Positions 15,646-23,713 of a stretch of 64,000 nt of DNA are shown in pieces. Every line of letters begins with the position of its first letter. Position 1 is the first letter of the stretch. Position numbers and translations under genes: made by a program. The notes under the pieces are model-generated. The model had not been told where the DNA came from and made no database searches. It saw nothing but the letters and a program-made list of their open reading frames with translations. This DNA comes from JAUIET01 sp964352475 (lineage in GTDB: Bacteria; Pseudomonadota; Gammaproteobacteria; Pseudomonadales; JAUIET01), in contig CAYGSL010000009.1 of the NCBI GenBank assembly GCA_964352475.1, positions 40,891 through 104,890 of the forward strand, read 5' to 3'.

Positions 15646-16308
15646 CTATTCGCCAAAAGTGGTGTGAATACCGCATTCATTCTTTTGGTCCAGGCCTTTG
15701 GTTATATCAAAATGATGTGCATTTCTGGGTAGCGAATGCCAGTTGATGTATTCCTCCACATCGTCTTTGTCCCAGTCTATTATCGGGTGAAGCTTCACTA
15801 TTTCGCGGGCGTTGTATTCGATAATCGATTTGTTGGCTCTAGCGGTGGTTTTAAAGCCGGTCAAGCCACTGAGCCACATTTCAGGGCGTAATTCATCAAT
15901 AGCGCGCTCCAGCGGTTCGTGTTTGATTTTTCTAACGACTTCATCAAATATAGCCTGAGAAAAATGTTCGTCGGTTTCACTCCACCAGTCAGGATACTGT
16001 TCGAGAATTTCTTCCTGGCTAAACTCAGCGGTAAAGGTTCTTACATCAAAATTCTCAGCTTTTAGATAGTCGATCATATCGTAGGTGGGTTTGCTGTAAT
16101 GCCTGGTATCAACGAATATCAGCGGAATGTCTTTGCCACTGGCCCTTCGTACCAAATGTGGCATAAGCGCAGAAAACTCACCGCCACTGGTGGTCATGAT
16201 GACCGGCCCTGTGGCTACTTTCACAATACGATTAATCCGTGTAAGCGCGGATTTATTCGCCATGATATCGTTGAGGTTATAACCGCGAGTGCGGTTTAGA
16301 AACTCCAT
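15646..16308 (-). CDS. CysH-family phosphoadenylyl-sulfate reductase-like protein
   Basis: 220 residues. The nucleotide-binding loop near residues 38-50 reads TTSGGEFSALMPHL, and the C-terminus has KGLDQKNECGIHT, matching the KxECGxH motif whose cysteine attacks the sulfonucleotide in PAPS reductases. The paired CC and CxxC cysteines of [4Fe-4S] APS reductases are absent, so a thioredoxin-dependent PAPS-type enzyme is the closest call. WLSGLTGFKTTARANK also fits the family. It stands alone, without cysDN, cysC or cysI, so assimilatory use is inferred. It could be a CysH-like PP-loop protein with another substrate. Confidence 0.76.
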   Translation of the reverse strand: MEFLNRTRGYNLNDIMANKSALTRINRIVKVATGPVIMTTSGGEFSALMPHLVRRASGKDIPLIFVDTRHYSKPTYDMIDYLKAENFDVRTFTAEFSQEEILEQYPDWWSETDEHFSQAIFDEVVRKIKHEPLERAIDELRPEMWLSGLTGFKTTARANKSIIEYNAREIVKLHPIIDWDKDDVEEYINWHSLPRNAHHFDITKGLDQKNECGIHTTFGE

Positions 16309-16359
16309 GTCCGTGCCAGTTTAATCTACATATTTGCAGAATAGGCTCGCTGTAGTAGA

Positions 16360-16387
16360 TAGTAAACAGGCTTGAATGCGTTTACTA
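16360..16387. repeat. 8-bp inverted repeat upstream of the CysH-like gene
   Basis: TAGTAAAC (16360-16367) and GTTTACTA (16380-16387) are perfect complements around 12 bases. It lies in the 97-base space between the SnoaL-like stop and the CysH-like start. With no T-run on the minus strand, a protein-binding site is a possible reading; chance is also possible. Confidence 0.3.
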
Positions 16388-16405
16388 GACTGTGTAGCAA
16401 TAAGC

Positions 16406-16990
16406 TTATGCGTCGCTACCGTGAGTGCCAAGATAATGCGAACTAAACGCGGGGTCTTGCTGCAGTTGTTCGTTGAGTTCATACAAACGTTCATAGCGAG
16501 TTTCCCGGATTAACCAACGGCCGTCTTGCTTGACATAGCGATCCCAATAAATGGCGGTGCCTGTAGTAAATGCGTTATGTTGCATTACCCACATGTTGTC
16601 CGTTAGGTACCATATTCCTGTGGCCTCAGTTTCGCTCAGCACCTGTATTTCCGGTTGATGGCCGTTGTGATGGCCTACCGCACGTTTGTTGAAGCTCTGT
16701 CCTATGGACGATACGTATTCCTCACTGCCGGTGAGCTGCCACTCATAGGTGCCACCAATAAAGTGAACTATTACATCCGGATGAAACAGGCTGGCCAGCT
16801 CCTCAAGATTGGCTGTGTCTATGCAGCGAAAATAGGCGTGTTTAAGCTGCTTAATAGCCTCAATATCCATCAGATGCTGGATGTTCTTGCGCAGTTCATC
16901 CAGCCCGCCATCTGAGGCTTGTAAAGGTAAGCCATCAACTATTCCGAGGTTGGCTTTGTTCAATATCTGACGGTCAGTGTTTTCAGACAT
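16406..16990 (-). CDS. SnoaL/NTF2-like protein
   Basis: 194 residues from the ATG at 16990, with GGAG 7 bases upstream. The first 35 residues are a polar leader; the NTF2-like cone domain follows with DIEAIKQLKHAYFRCIDT, then LASLFHPDVIVHF, a histidine-rich HHNGHQPEIQVLSE, AIYWDRYVKQDGRWLIRETRYERLY and a tail. The pattern DxxAIxxLxxxY...D...L..lFxxD is that of SnoaL-like dehydratases, isomerases and ring-hydroxylating beta-subunit relatives. No specific reaction can be assigned. It is divergent from the CBS gene at 17136. Confidence 0.8.
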   Translation of the reverse strand: MSENTDRQILNKANLGIVDGLPLQASDGGLDELRKNIQHLMDIEAIKQLKHAYFRCIDTANLEELASLFHPDVIVHFIGGTYEWQLTGSEEYVSSIGQSFNKRAVGHHNGHQPEIQVLSETEATGIWYLTDNMWVMQHNAFTTGTAIYWDRYVKQDGRWLIRETRYERLYELNEQLQQDPAFSSHYLGTHGSDA

Positions 16991-17135
16991 ATGCTTGCTC
17001 CGGGCAGTAGGCAGATCGTTCGAGAAGTGTACCGCACGTCTACTGCGAAGTAGACAGGTGTTGCAAGCACCTGTCGTCAATGTCATATTCGGCGTATACG
17101 GTACTATCTTAGTGCTGCAACAAGGGAGCAAAACC

Positions 17136-17549
17136 GTGTCTAACCCCTATCTTATTGAAAACTGCATGCATACCAATCCGGCCACCGTAAGAGCCGATGC
17201 CACTGTGTATGAAGCGATACAGTTAATTCAGGAACACCGTATTACCGGCCTGACCGTTATTGATGAGCAGCGCTGCGTAGTTGGTGTGATCTCCGAGCTG
17301 GATTGTTTGAAAGCTGTGCTTGGCGATGTGTATAACGAGGGTACCGCTGCCGGTGGTTTAGTGGCTGACTATATGACGGCTGAGGTAGAATCGTGCAGTC
17401 CGGATGACGATATTGTTGCGGTCGCCCAGTCCATGCTGGCGGCCAGGCATAGGCGCCGCCCTGTGATAAAAAATGGCAGGTTGGTTGGTCAACTAAGTTG
17501 CCGTAACATTTTGTGGGCGATTCTTGAGTACTCAGGCCGACAAAGTTAA
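17136..17549 (+). CDS. Two-CBS-domain protein
   Basis: 137 residues from a GTG at 17136, with GGGAG 7 bases upstream. The open frame extends further upstream but overlaps the divergent gene. It consists of a tandem CBS pair: first NPATVRADATVYEAIQLIQE with GLTVIDEQRCVVGVISE, then YMTAEVESCSPDDDIVAVAQSML with RRRPVIKNGRLVGQLSCRNIL. Such Bateman modules bind adenine nucleotides and act alone or regulate partner enzymes. It is 31 bases upstream of the PQQ dehydrogenase and probably co-transcribed; any functional link is inferred. Confidence 0.86.
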   Translation: MSNPYLIENCMHTNPATVRADATVYEAIQLIQEHRITGLTVIDEQRCVVGVISELDCLKAVLGDVYNEGTAAGGLVADYMTAEVESCSPDDDIVAVAQSMLAARHRRRPVIKNGRLVGQLSCRNILWAILEYSGRQS

Positions 17550-17580
17550 GCTTTTAGCAAAATAAAAATAGGGGGCCGAT

Positions 17581-19704
17581 ATGCGGCAACTAACTATTGC
17601 AGTGTTGCTGGCTGCACTCTGTGCCTGCGGCGCAAACAATAACGAACAATCGGTTACCCCGGAAGCCAGACAGGCACCCAGCTCAATCGCTGAGGCGAAT
17701 TCCAGTGTGGATTGGCCGCTGCATGGTAACGACTGGGGGGAGCAACGGCATTCGCCGCTGGATCAGGTAAGCCGCGACAACGTTAAAGATCTGGGTCTGC
17801 ACTGGTCGTTTGATATGTTTACCCGGCGTGGCGTTGAGGCAACGCCACTGGTTATTGATGGAACCATGTATGTAAGCGGCAGCTGGTCTATCGTATATGC
17901 GCTGAATGCAACTGACGGCACGCTCAAATGGTCATATGACCCCAAGGTTGATAAAGCATTTTTGGCAAAGGGTTGCTGCGATGCGGTTAACCGCGGTGTT
18001 GCTTACGCAAATGGCAAAGTGATAGTGGGTGCCTATGACGGTCGCTTGGTTGCTTTGAACAAGGACAACGGTAACGTTGTCTGGGACGTGCAAACAACCG
18101 ATCGTGAGCAGTCATACACCATTACGGGTGCGCCGCGAATTGCTGGCGACAAAGTCATAATTGGCAATGGTGGAGCGGAGTTGGGTGTGCGTGGTTATGT
18201 CACGGCCTACGACATAGAAACCGGTAAGCAAGTCTGGCGATTTTATACCGTACCTGGCAACCCGGCTGACGGTTTTGAAAACGATGCCATGAAAGATGCT
18301 GCCAGTACCTGGAATGGCGAATGGTGGAAATGGGGTGGTGGTGGTACCGTTTGGGACGCCATAGTGTATGAGCCTGAACTTAACCTGGTCTATATAGGTG
18401 TTGGCAATGGCTCACCCTGGAACCAGCGTGTTCGAAGCCCTGGCGGCGGCGACAACTTATTCCTTTCCTCCATAGTCGCGCTCAGCGCGGACAGTGGCGA
18501 ATACGTTTGGCATTATCAAACCACACCAGGTGAAACCTGGGACTTTACCGCTACCCAACACATTATGCTGGCCGACCTTGAGATTAATGGCCAATTGCGC
18601 AAAGTGTTAATGCAGGCGCCCAAAAACGGTTTTTTCTATGTGCTGGATCGTGTCACCGGCGAGCTGATATCGGCAGAAAAGTTCACCGAGGTCAGCTGGG
18701 CCAGCCATATTGATATGGAAACCGGCAGGCCGGTAGAAACCGAAGGTTCGCGAGTATTTGATGGAAAGAAACAGGTGGTTCCGGCAATGGGAGGTGGGCA
18801 CAACTGGCCACCCATGTCGTTCAACCCGGAAACCGGTTTGGTGTACATACCTACCATGCGGTTTCCTTCTGCCTACCTGGAAGCCACCGATGACATGGAT
18901 ACCAAGCCTGGTCAGGGCCTGTGGAACCTGGGCTTCAATAATATGGGCATGGCGCCACCGCCGATTCCCTCCGAGCAAGTAGATGCCGTACTCGATCAGC
19001 AATTCAATGGCCAGCTACTGGCCTGGGACCCGATAAAGCAACAGCAGGCCTGGGTACAGGAGCCAGAGCGACCGACTCTGGGTGGAACACTGAGCACGGC
19101 CGGCATGTTGGTTTTCCAGCCGGGCAAGCATGGCAATTTGACGGCACATGATGCCCAGAGCGGGGCTGAGCTATGGTCGCACTATACGCAAACCGGGGCG
19201 ATGGCAGCGCCTATAAGTTACGCGGTGGATGGTGTGCAATACGTAGCCGTTGCAGTTGGCTTTGGTGGAGGTTTTGCTGCGCAAGGTGGTGCTATTGCCC
19301 ATCATTGGAAAATTCCAAATCGCTCCAGGGTGCTGGTTTATAAATTGGGTGGCACACATGAATTGCCGGAGCCAGAAGAAACCAACGAGCGCGACTTAGC
19401 GAAACCGGCGGCTGTGACCGTCGACGCCGCAACTGTTGCACACGGCCAGGTGATTTATCAGCGTCACTGCGCTTATTGTCATGGTGACGGTTTGCGTACA
19501 GGCGGCATTACGCCTGATCTGCGCTATTCCGGCGAAGGTATTCATGCAATCTGGCAAAACATCGTTCTAGACGGTGTTCTCAGTCAGGTTGGCATGGTGG
19601 GTTTCAAAGACTACATCAGTGCGGATGATGCCGAGGCTGTGCGGCAATATGTGCTTGCCGAAGCAGGGCGTCTTTACGATGAAATGCACAAGGAAAAACA
19701 ATAG
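17581..19704 (+). CDS. PQQ-dependent alcohol dehydrogenase with C-terminal cytochrome c (quinohemoprotein)
   Basis: 707 residues. The signal sequence ends in a lipobox-like LCAC (Cys16). An eight-bladed propeller spans about 45-590, with the adjacent-cysteine disulfide GCCDA (132-133), the motif GGGGTVWDAI, and the catalytic Asp in TWDFTATQ (Asp321). The residue two after this Asp is Thr323, not Asp, which by family knowledge points to calcium rather than lanthanide. The C-terminal domain has CAYCH (about 629-633) for covalent heme, and a later Met as likely axial ligand. Type II quinohemoproteins oxidise alcohols in the periplasm and pass electrons to a cytochrome or azurin. No PQQ synthesis genes are in the window. 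Confidence 0.93.
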   Translation: MRQLTIAVLLAALCACGANNNEQSVTPEARQAPSSIAEANSSVDWPLHGNDWGEQRHSPLDQVSRDNVKDLGLHWSFDMFTRRGVEATPLVIDGTMYVSGSWSIVYALNATDGTLKWSYDPKVDKAFLAKGCCDAVNRGVAYANGKVIVGAYDGRLVALNKDNGNVVWDVQTTDREQSYTITGAPRIAGDKVIIGNGGAELGVRGYVTAYDIETGKQVWRFYTVPGNPADGFENDAMKDAASTWNGEWWKWGGGGTVWDAIVYEPELNLVYIGVGNGSPWNQRVRSPGGGDNLFLSSIVALSADSGEYVWHYQTTPGETWDFTATQHIMLADLEINGQLRKVLMQAPKNGFFYVLDRVTGELISAEKFTEVSWASHIDMETGRPVETEGSRVFDGKKQVVPAMGGGHNWPPMSFNPETGLVYIPTMRFPSAYLEATDDMDTKPGQGLWNLGFNNMGMAPPPIPSEQVDAVLDQQFNGQLLAWDPIKQQQAWVQEPERPTLGGTLSTAGMLVFQPGKHGNLTAHDAQSGAELWSHYTQTGAMAAPISYAVDGVQYVAVAVGFGGGFAAQGGAIAHHWKIPNRSRVLVYKLGGTHELPEPEETNERDLAKPAAVTVDAATVAHGQVIYQRHCAYCHGDGLRTGGITPDLRYSGEGIHAIWQNIVLDGVLSQVGMVGFKDYISADDAEAVRQYVLAEAGRLYDEMHKEKQ

Positions 19705-19719
19705 CTGACCTTCGCGCGC

Positions 19720-20883
19720 TTATGCGAATGTTGACTCTATAAGATCGGCGTTAATCTCTTCAATTGAGTTAACGCCCATCAGCGCCATACCGGTTGCCAT
19801 TTCGTTCTGAAATAAATCCAGCAAACTCTCTAAAGCCGGTTGGCCGCCGGCGGCTGTTGCGTAAACCCAGGGGCGGCCGATCAAGGCACCGCGTGCACCC
19901 AGGGCCAGTGCTTTCAATACGTCTACACCATTGCGTATACCGCTATCGACCAATACTTCAATATCATTGCCTACCGCGTCACAGACAGGCTTCAGCTTGC
20001 TGATGCTGGAGGCAATGCCATCGAGCTGGCGGCCGCCATGGTTTGACACGATAATGCCATCGGCACCGGTATCCATCGCGGCTTTTGCGTCTTCCACTTC
20101 CATAACACCTTTGATAAGTAGCTTGCCTTGCCACTGCTCGCGCAGCCAGGCAATGTCTTTCCATGTAACGCCAGGATCAAATTGCGCATCAATGAATGCC
20201 TTGTAAGCGCCAAGTTCACCGGTGTCTTCAATATCTTCCTTGAAATTTCCGAAGGTCAGTGGTTTGCCTTGCAGGGCTACTTCAATAATCCAGCGTGGGC
20301 TGCTGGCAATCTGTGCAAGCTGCGACAGTCTGCCTGCAATCCCTCCGCCCAGCATGCCGTTTTTAAAATCACGAAGTCGCATGCCAGGCACAGGCAAATC
20401 CACAGTGAACACCAGCGTATCGCATTGCGCTTGTTTCGCTCTTTGCATCAACCTCAGCACCAGCTCGCGATCTTTCAACATATACAGTTGAAACCAGAAA
20501 GGCGCGTTGACTGACTGCTGTATCTCCTCAATTGGGCAAATGCTCAGAGTAGACGCTGCAAACGGCACTTGCTTGTTAAAAGCTGCGCGCGCGGCACTTG
20601 TTTCGCCACGGCGCGCCATCATGCCCGCCATGCCGATCGGTGCTAAAGCCAGCGGCATACTGCAATCTTGTCCCATCAACTGTGTTCGCGTGCTGATAGA
20701 ATCAACACCACGCATTACTCGTTGCCGTAGATGCAAACGATTAAAATCGTCAGTATTTTTTGCCAGAGTTATTTCGGCATTGGCCGCGCCATCAATGTAA
20801 TCAAATAGAAATCGCGGCAGCCTGCGCTTTGCGCGCCGGCGGTAGTCGCTTGTGCTTACTGGTGTAACGTAGAAAATACTCAT
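19720..20883 (-). CDS. FMN-dependent 2-hydroxy-acid dehydrogenase/oxidase (LldD/MdlB family)
   Basis: 387 residues covering the whole TIM-barrel. DYIDGAANAEITLAKN near the N-terminus, the FMN-binding ALAPIGMAGM, WFQLYM, and the active-site SNHGGRQLDG (catalytic His, Arg) are all present, followed by VLVDSGIRNGVDVLKALALGA. Family members oxidise L-lactate, glycolate, mandelate or similar 2-hydroxy acids to 2-oxo acids. The region after VDLPVPGMRLRDFKNG matches the membrane-associated LldD/MdlB branch in outline. It is 7 bases downstream of the ThDP decarboxylase gene on the same strand, which suggests its 2-oxo acid product is decarboxylated. Confidence 0.89.
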   Translation of the reverse strand: MSIFYVTPVSTSDYRRRAKRRLPRFLFDYIDGAANAEITLAKNTDDFNRLHLRQRVMRGVDSISTRTQLMGQDCSMPLALAPIGMAGMMARRGETSAARAAFNKQVPFAASTLSICPIEEIQQSVNAPFWFQLYMLKDRELVLRLMQRAKQAQCDTLVFTVDLPVPGMRLRDFKNGMLGGGIAGRLSQLAQIASSPRWIIEVALQGKPLTFGNFKEDIEDTGELGAYKAFIDAQFDPGVTWKDIAWLREQWQGKLLIKGVMEVEDAKAAMDTGADGIIVSNHGGRQLDGIASSISKLKPVCDAVGNDIEVLVDSGIRNGVDVLKALALGARGALIGRPWVYATAAGGQPALESLLDLFQNEMATGMALMGVNSIEEINADLIESTFA

Positions 20884-20890
20884 TGTATTT

Positions 20891-22453
20891 CTAGCCGAGA
20901 TTCATGCAGGGAACAACCGCGTCAATCAATACCGGCCCATTAGTTTCAAGTGCGCTGGCCAGCTGGCTGGAAAATTCTTCAGCGCTGGTTGCTCGGCTGG
21001 CCTGCATACCAAAGCCTCTGGCCATTTCAGCAAAATCCATTGACGGATTGCCAATGTCCATCATTGCCCCGGCTTTATCACCGGGCACGCCGCCACGCGC
21101 TCCGGTACGCGCGAATTCCAGTTCAAGAATATTGTATTTGCTGTTATTGCAAATCACTACGGTAATGTCCAGCTGCTCGCGCACCATGGTCCACAACGCT
21201 TGTATGGTGTACATGGCACTGCCGTCGCCCTCCAGACAAATCACCTTGCGGTCCGGGCAAGCCACCGCGGCACCGACTGCGCAAGGCAAACCAAAACCGA
21301 TAGCGCCACCGGTCAAACTCAACCAGTCGTGCGGCCTGGCCTGCTCACTGAACGGATAGCAAGCGATTCCGGTGGTTGCACCTTCGTCTACGATAATTGC
21401 ATTGTCTGGTATTAACGCCGCAAGCGCTTGAGCCAGCGTCATTGCGTCAAGATCGCCGGTTGGCAATTCCGGTATCTGTTCGGTGTTAAGAACGGGCTCG
21501 GCAGCTTCTGCATCCAGAGCGCTGACTAATGCTTTAGTGACAGCGAGTGAATCAGCTCCCTGTGGGCAAGCCTCAACTACTGTACAAGTATCTGGCTGTA
21601 TCACGCTTGGAACATTTGGGTAAGCAAAGAATGACACCGGTGCGGGCGCACCGATAAGCACCAGCGCATCAAGCTCTTTAATATGATCAATTGCCAACTC
21701 AGCCAAATACGGCAGTTTCTCCATTTTGGCACTACCCGCGCCACGTTCAACCCGCGTGGGAAATGTCTCCAGGCAAATTCGACAGCCAGTAACCTGACTA
21801 ATGCGGCTGAGTTCGTGGCCCAACTCAATCGAAATATGCCCGCCAACAAACAGCATACCGGCTTTGCTGTTTCTCAGTAACCCGGCAGCCTGTTCTATTA
21901 TTTTGTGATCAATCTCGGCTGGCGTTGATTTTGGTACTGCAGATGGCAACGATGACGGATTGTCGCTCCAGGAAACATCCGCCGGTAAAACCAGACTGGC
22001 CACTTTATTGTTTGCCACAGCAGTAAGCGCATCCGCTGCGTCGTGTGCGATTTCGGCGGACGATTGCGACACGATGACTGTGTCAGATATGGAGGCGGCC
22101 AATCCGGTCAAATCCGAGGTTAAGGGGGCGTCGTATTGAATGTGATAGCTGGCATGATCACCAATGATGTTAATCATTGGCACATTGCCTTTCCTGGCGT
22201 TATGAATATTAGCCCAGGCGTTGCCCAAACCAGGCCCCAGGTGCAACAAGGTCGCGGCCGGCTTGCCTGCCATTCTCGCATAACCATCCGCCGCGCCACT
22301 GGCAACACCTTCAAACAATGCCAGCACGCCTCGCATACCATCAACTTCGTCAAGAGCAGCAACAAAGTGCATCTCTGATGTGCCAGGATTGCTGAAACAG
22401 ACGTTGACGCCATTGCTTACCAGGGTTTTGATCAGACTTTCCGCGCCATTCAT
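20891..22453 (-). CDS. ThDP-dependent 2-oxo-acid decarboxylase, benzoylformate-decarboxylase-like
   Basis: 520 residues with three domains: PYR (1-170), central (190-310) and PP (340-515). The ThDP/Mg motif is EGDGSAMYT with ICNNSKYN. Near the N-terminus NPGTSE, Glu48 (LFEGVASG) and a His71 in LLHLGPGLGN correspond in position to Ser/Thr26, Glu47 and His70 of benzoylformate decarboxylase. Acetolactate synthases lack that histidine. Automated annotation might call it acetolactate synthase large subunit, but no small subunit is present and the FAD-type features are not obvious. Together with the flanking 2-hydroxy-acid dehydrogenase it could convert a 2-hydroxy acid to an aldehyde. Confidence 0.88.
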   Translation of the reverse strand: MNGAESLIKTLVSNGVNVCFSNPGTSEMHFVAALDEVDGMRGVLALFEGVASGAADGYARMAGKPAATLLHLGPGLGNAWANIHNARKGNVPMINIIGDHASYHIQYDAPLTSDLTGLAASISDTVIVSQSSAEIAHDAADALTAVANNKVASLVLPADVSWSDNPSSLPSAVPKSTPAEIDHKIIEQAAGLLRNSKAGMLFVGGHISIELGHELSRISQVTGCRICLETFPTRVERGAGSAKMEKLPYLAELAIDHIKELDALVLIGAPAPVSFFAYPNVPSVIQPDTCTVVEACPQGADSLAVTKALVSALDAEAAEPVLNTEQIPELPTGDLDAMTLAQALAALIPDNAIIVDEGATTGIACYPFSEQARPHDWLSLTGGAIGFGLPCAVGAAVACPDRKVICLEGDGSAMYTIQALWTMVREQLDITVVICNNSKYNILELEFARTGARGGVPGDKAGAMMDIGNPSMDFAEMARGFGMQASRATSAEEFSSQLASALETNGPVLIDAVVPCMNLG

Positions 22454-22619
22454 AGCTACTGTGCTTATAGGTAAGATTGGCTTGCCATGATACAGCTACC
22501 GCCAGACTATTTCGATTGTGCTCAATGGAAACGCAGCGTTATTTCCAATTAGCAACGAATGCGGCGAAGCCGCGGTAGATTGAGTACCATGTTGACTGAG
22601 TTAATAGTTGAGAATCAGC

Positions 22620-23492
22620 ATGTTGGAATTTGGATTATCAATCAGTTTTTGCGCACCGTCCGATTATCGCGCGCTTGCCCAGGCCGCAGATGAAGCTGGC
22701 TTCACCTATGCCACGCTATCAGACCATCTGATATACCCGAAAACCCTGTCAAAACCTTACCCGTATACTGACGATGGTGTGCCACGTTTTAGCGAGACTG
22801 ACGATTTCCCTGACCCCTGGATTGCGGTGGCTTCCATGGCGGCAGTCACTGAAAAACTGAAGTTCTACACCAACGTGTATGTGCTGCCCGCTCGTAACCC
22901 GGTGCATGTGGCCAAAATTCTGGCGACGGCGGCGGTAATGAGTGACTATAGACTGGCACTGGGTATTGGCATGGGCTGGATGCCTGAAGAATTCGCCGCT
23001 GGTGAACAAGCTTTTGCGCGCCGTGGTAAGCGGGCGGATGAAATGATTGAGATAATGCGCAAGCTTTGGACGGGGGAAATGGTGGAACATAAGGGCGAGT
23101 TCTATGATTTGCCTGGTGTTCGCATGCACCCGTACCCTGAACAACATATTCCTATTTACGTTGGCGGCTTCTCGGAGCCGGCGATGCGTCGTGCTGCTCG
23201 CAATGATGGCTGGATTGCTGATCTGCATACCAAGCAGGAGCTTATTGACCTTATGAGCAAGGCGAAAAAATACAGGGTGGAAGCGGGGGGTTCATTGGAT
23301 GACTTCAAGATGCTTAGCTTTGGGCCTATGGATGCGTTTGGTGTTGATGATTACAAAATGCTGGCGGATGAGGGTTTGAATACTTTGACGACTATGCCGT
23401 GGATGTTTAGTGCGGGGCCGGAGGCTACGCTTGAGCAGAAGGTGGATAGTATTAAACGGTTTGGGGATGAGACTATTTCTCGGTTTTCTTGA
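22620..23492 (+). CDS. LLM-class (luciferase-like, F420-type) oxidoreductase
   Basis: 290 residues from the ATG at 22620; an in-frame TTG at 22608 is less likely. It is a TIM-barrel of the bacterial luciferase superfamily: EFGLSISFCAPSDY, EAGFTYATLSDHLIYP, YTNVYVLPARNPVHVAK and the characteristic LALGIGMGWMPEEF with RGKRADEMIEIMRKLW. PIYVGGFSEPAMRRAAR follows. Sequences with this GIGxGWxxxEF motif are usually annotated as F420-dependent, but FMN use is also possible. It is divergent from the ThDP decarboxylase and single. The substrate is unknown. Confidence 0.86.
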   Translation: MLEFGLSISFCAPSDYRALAQAADEAGFTYATLSDHLIYPKTLSKPYPYTDDGVPRFSETDDFPDPWIAVASMAAVTEKLKFYTNVYVLPARNPVHVAKILATAAVMSDYRLALGIGMGWMPEEFAAGEQAFARRGKRADEMIEIMRKLWTGEMVEHKGEFYDLPGVRMHPYPEQHIPIYVGGFSEPAMRRAARNDGWIADLHTKQELIDLMSKAKKYRVEAGGSLDDFKMLSFGPMDAFGVDDYKMLADEGLNTLTTMPWMFSAGPEATLEQKVDSIKRFGDETISRFS

Positions 23493-23713
23493 CGAAGTAT
23501 TTTGAAGTACGGACTTCGTAGTACGGCAGCGGTTGTTATTTCTCTCGCCAGACCCGCCGTGTCCAGAAAATTGAAACGACTTGTAAAGCGGGGCTAGATC
23601 GTACCCACGAATACAGAACCGGCCTTCCTCTTAGATTTAATTTCCATAGCCGTTAACCCCTTATTTGGATATGCTGCGTTAAAGCTAGGTAGAACCTCAA
23701 CAAGGAGATATCC

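Noticed and set aside
23492..23519. Hairpin-like ACGAAGT...ACTTCGT after the LLM oxidoreductase stop
   Set aside because: No T-run follows and alternative pairings compete, so I do not call it a terminator.
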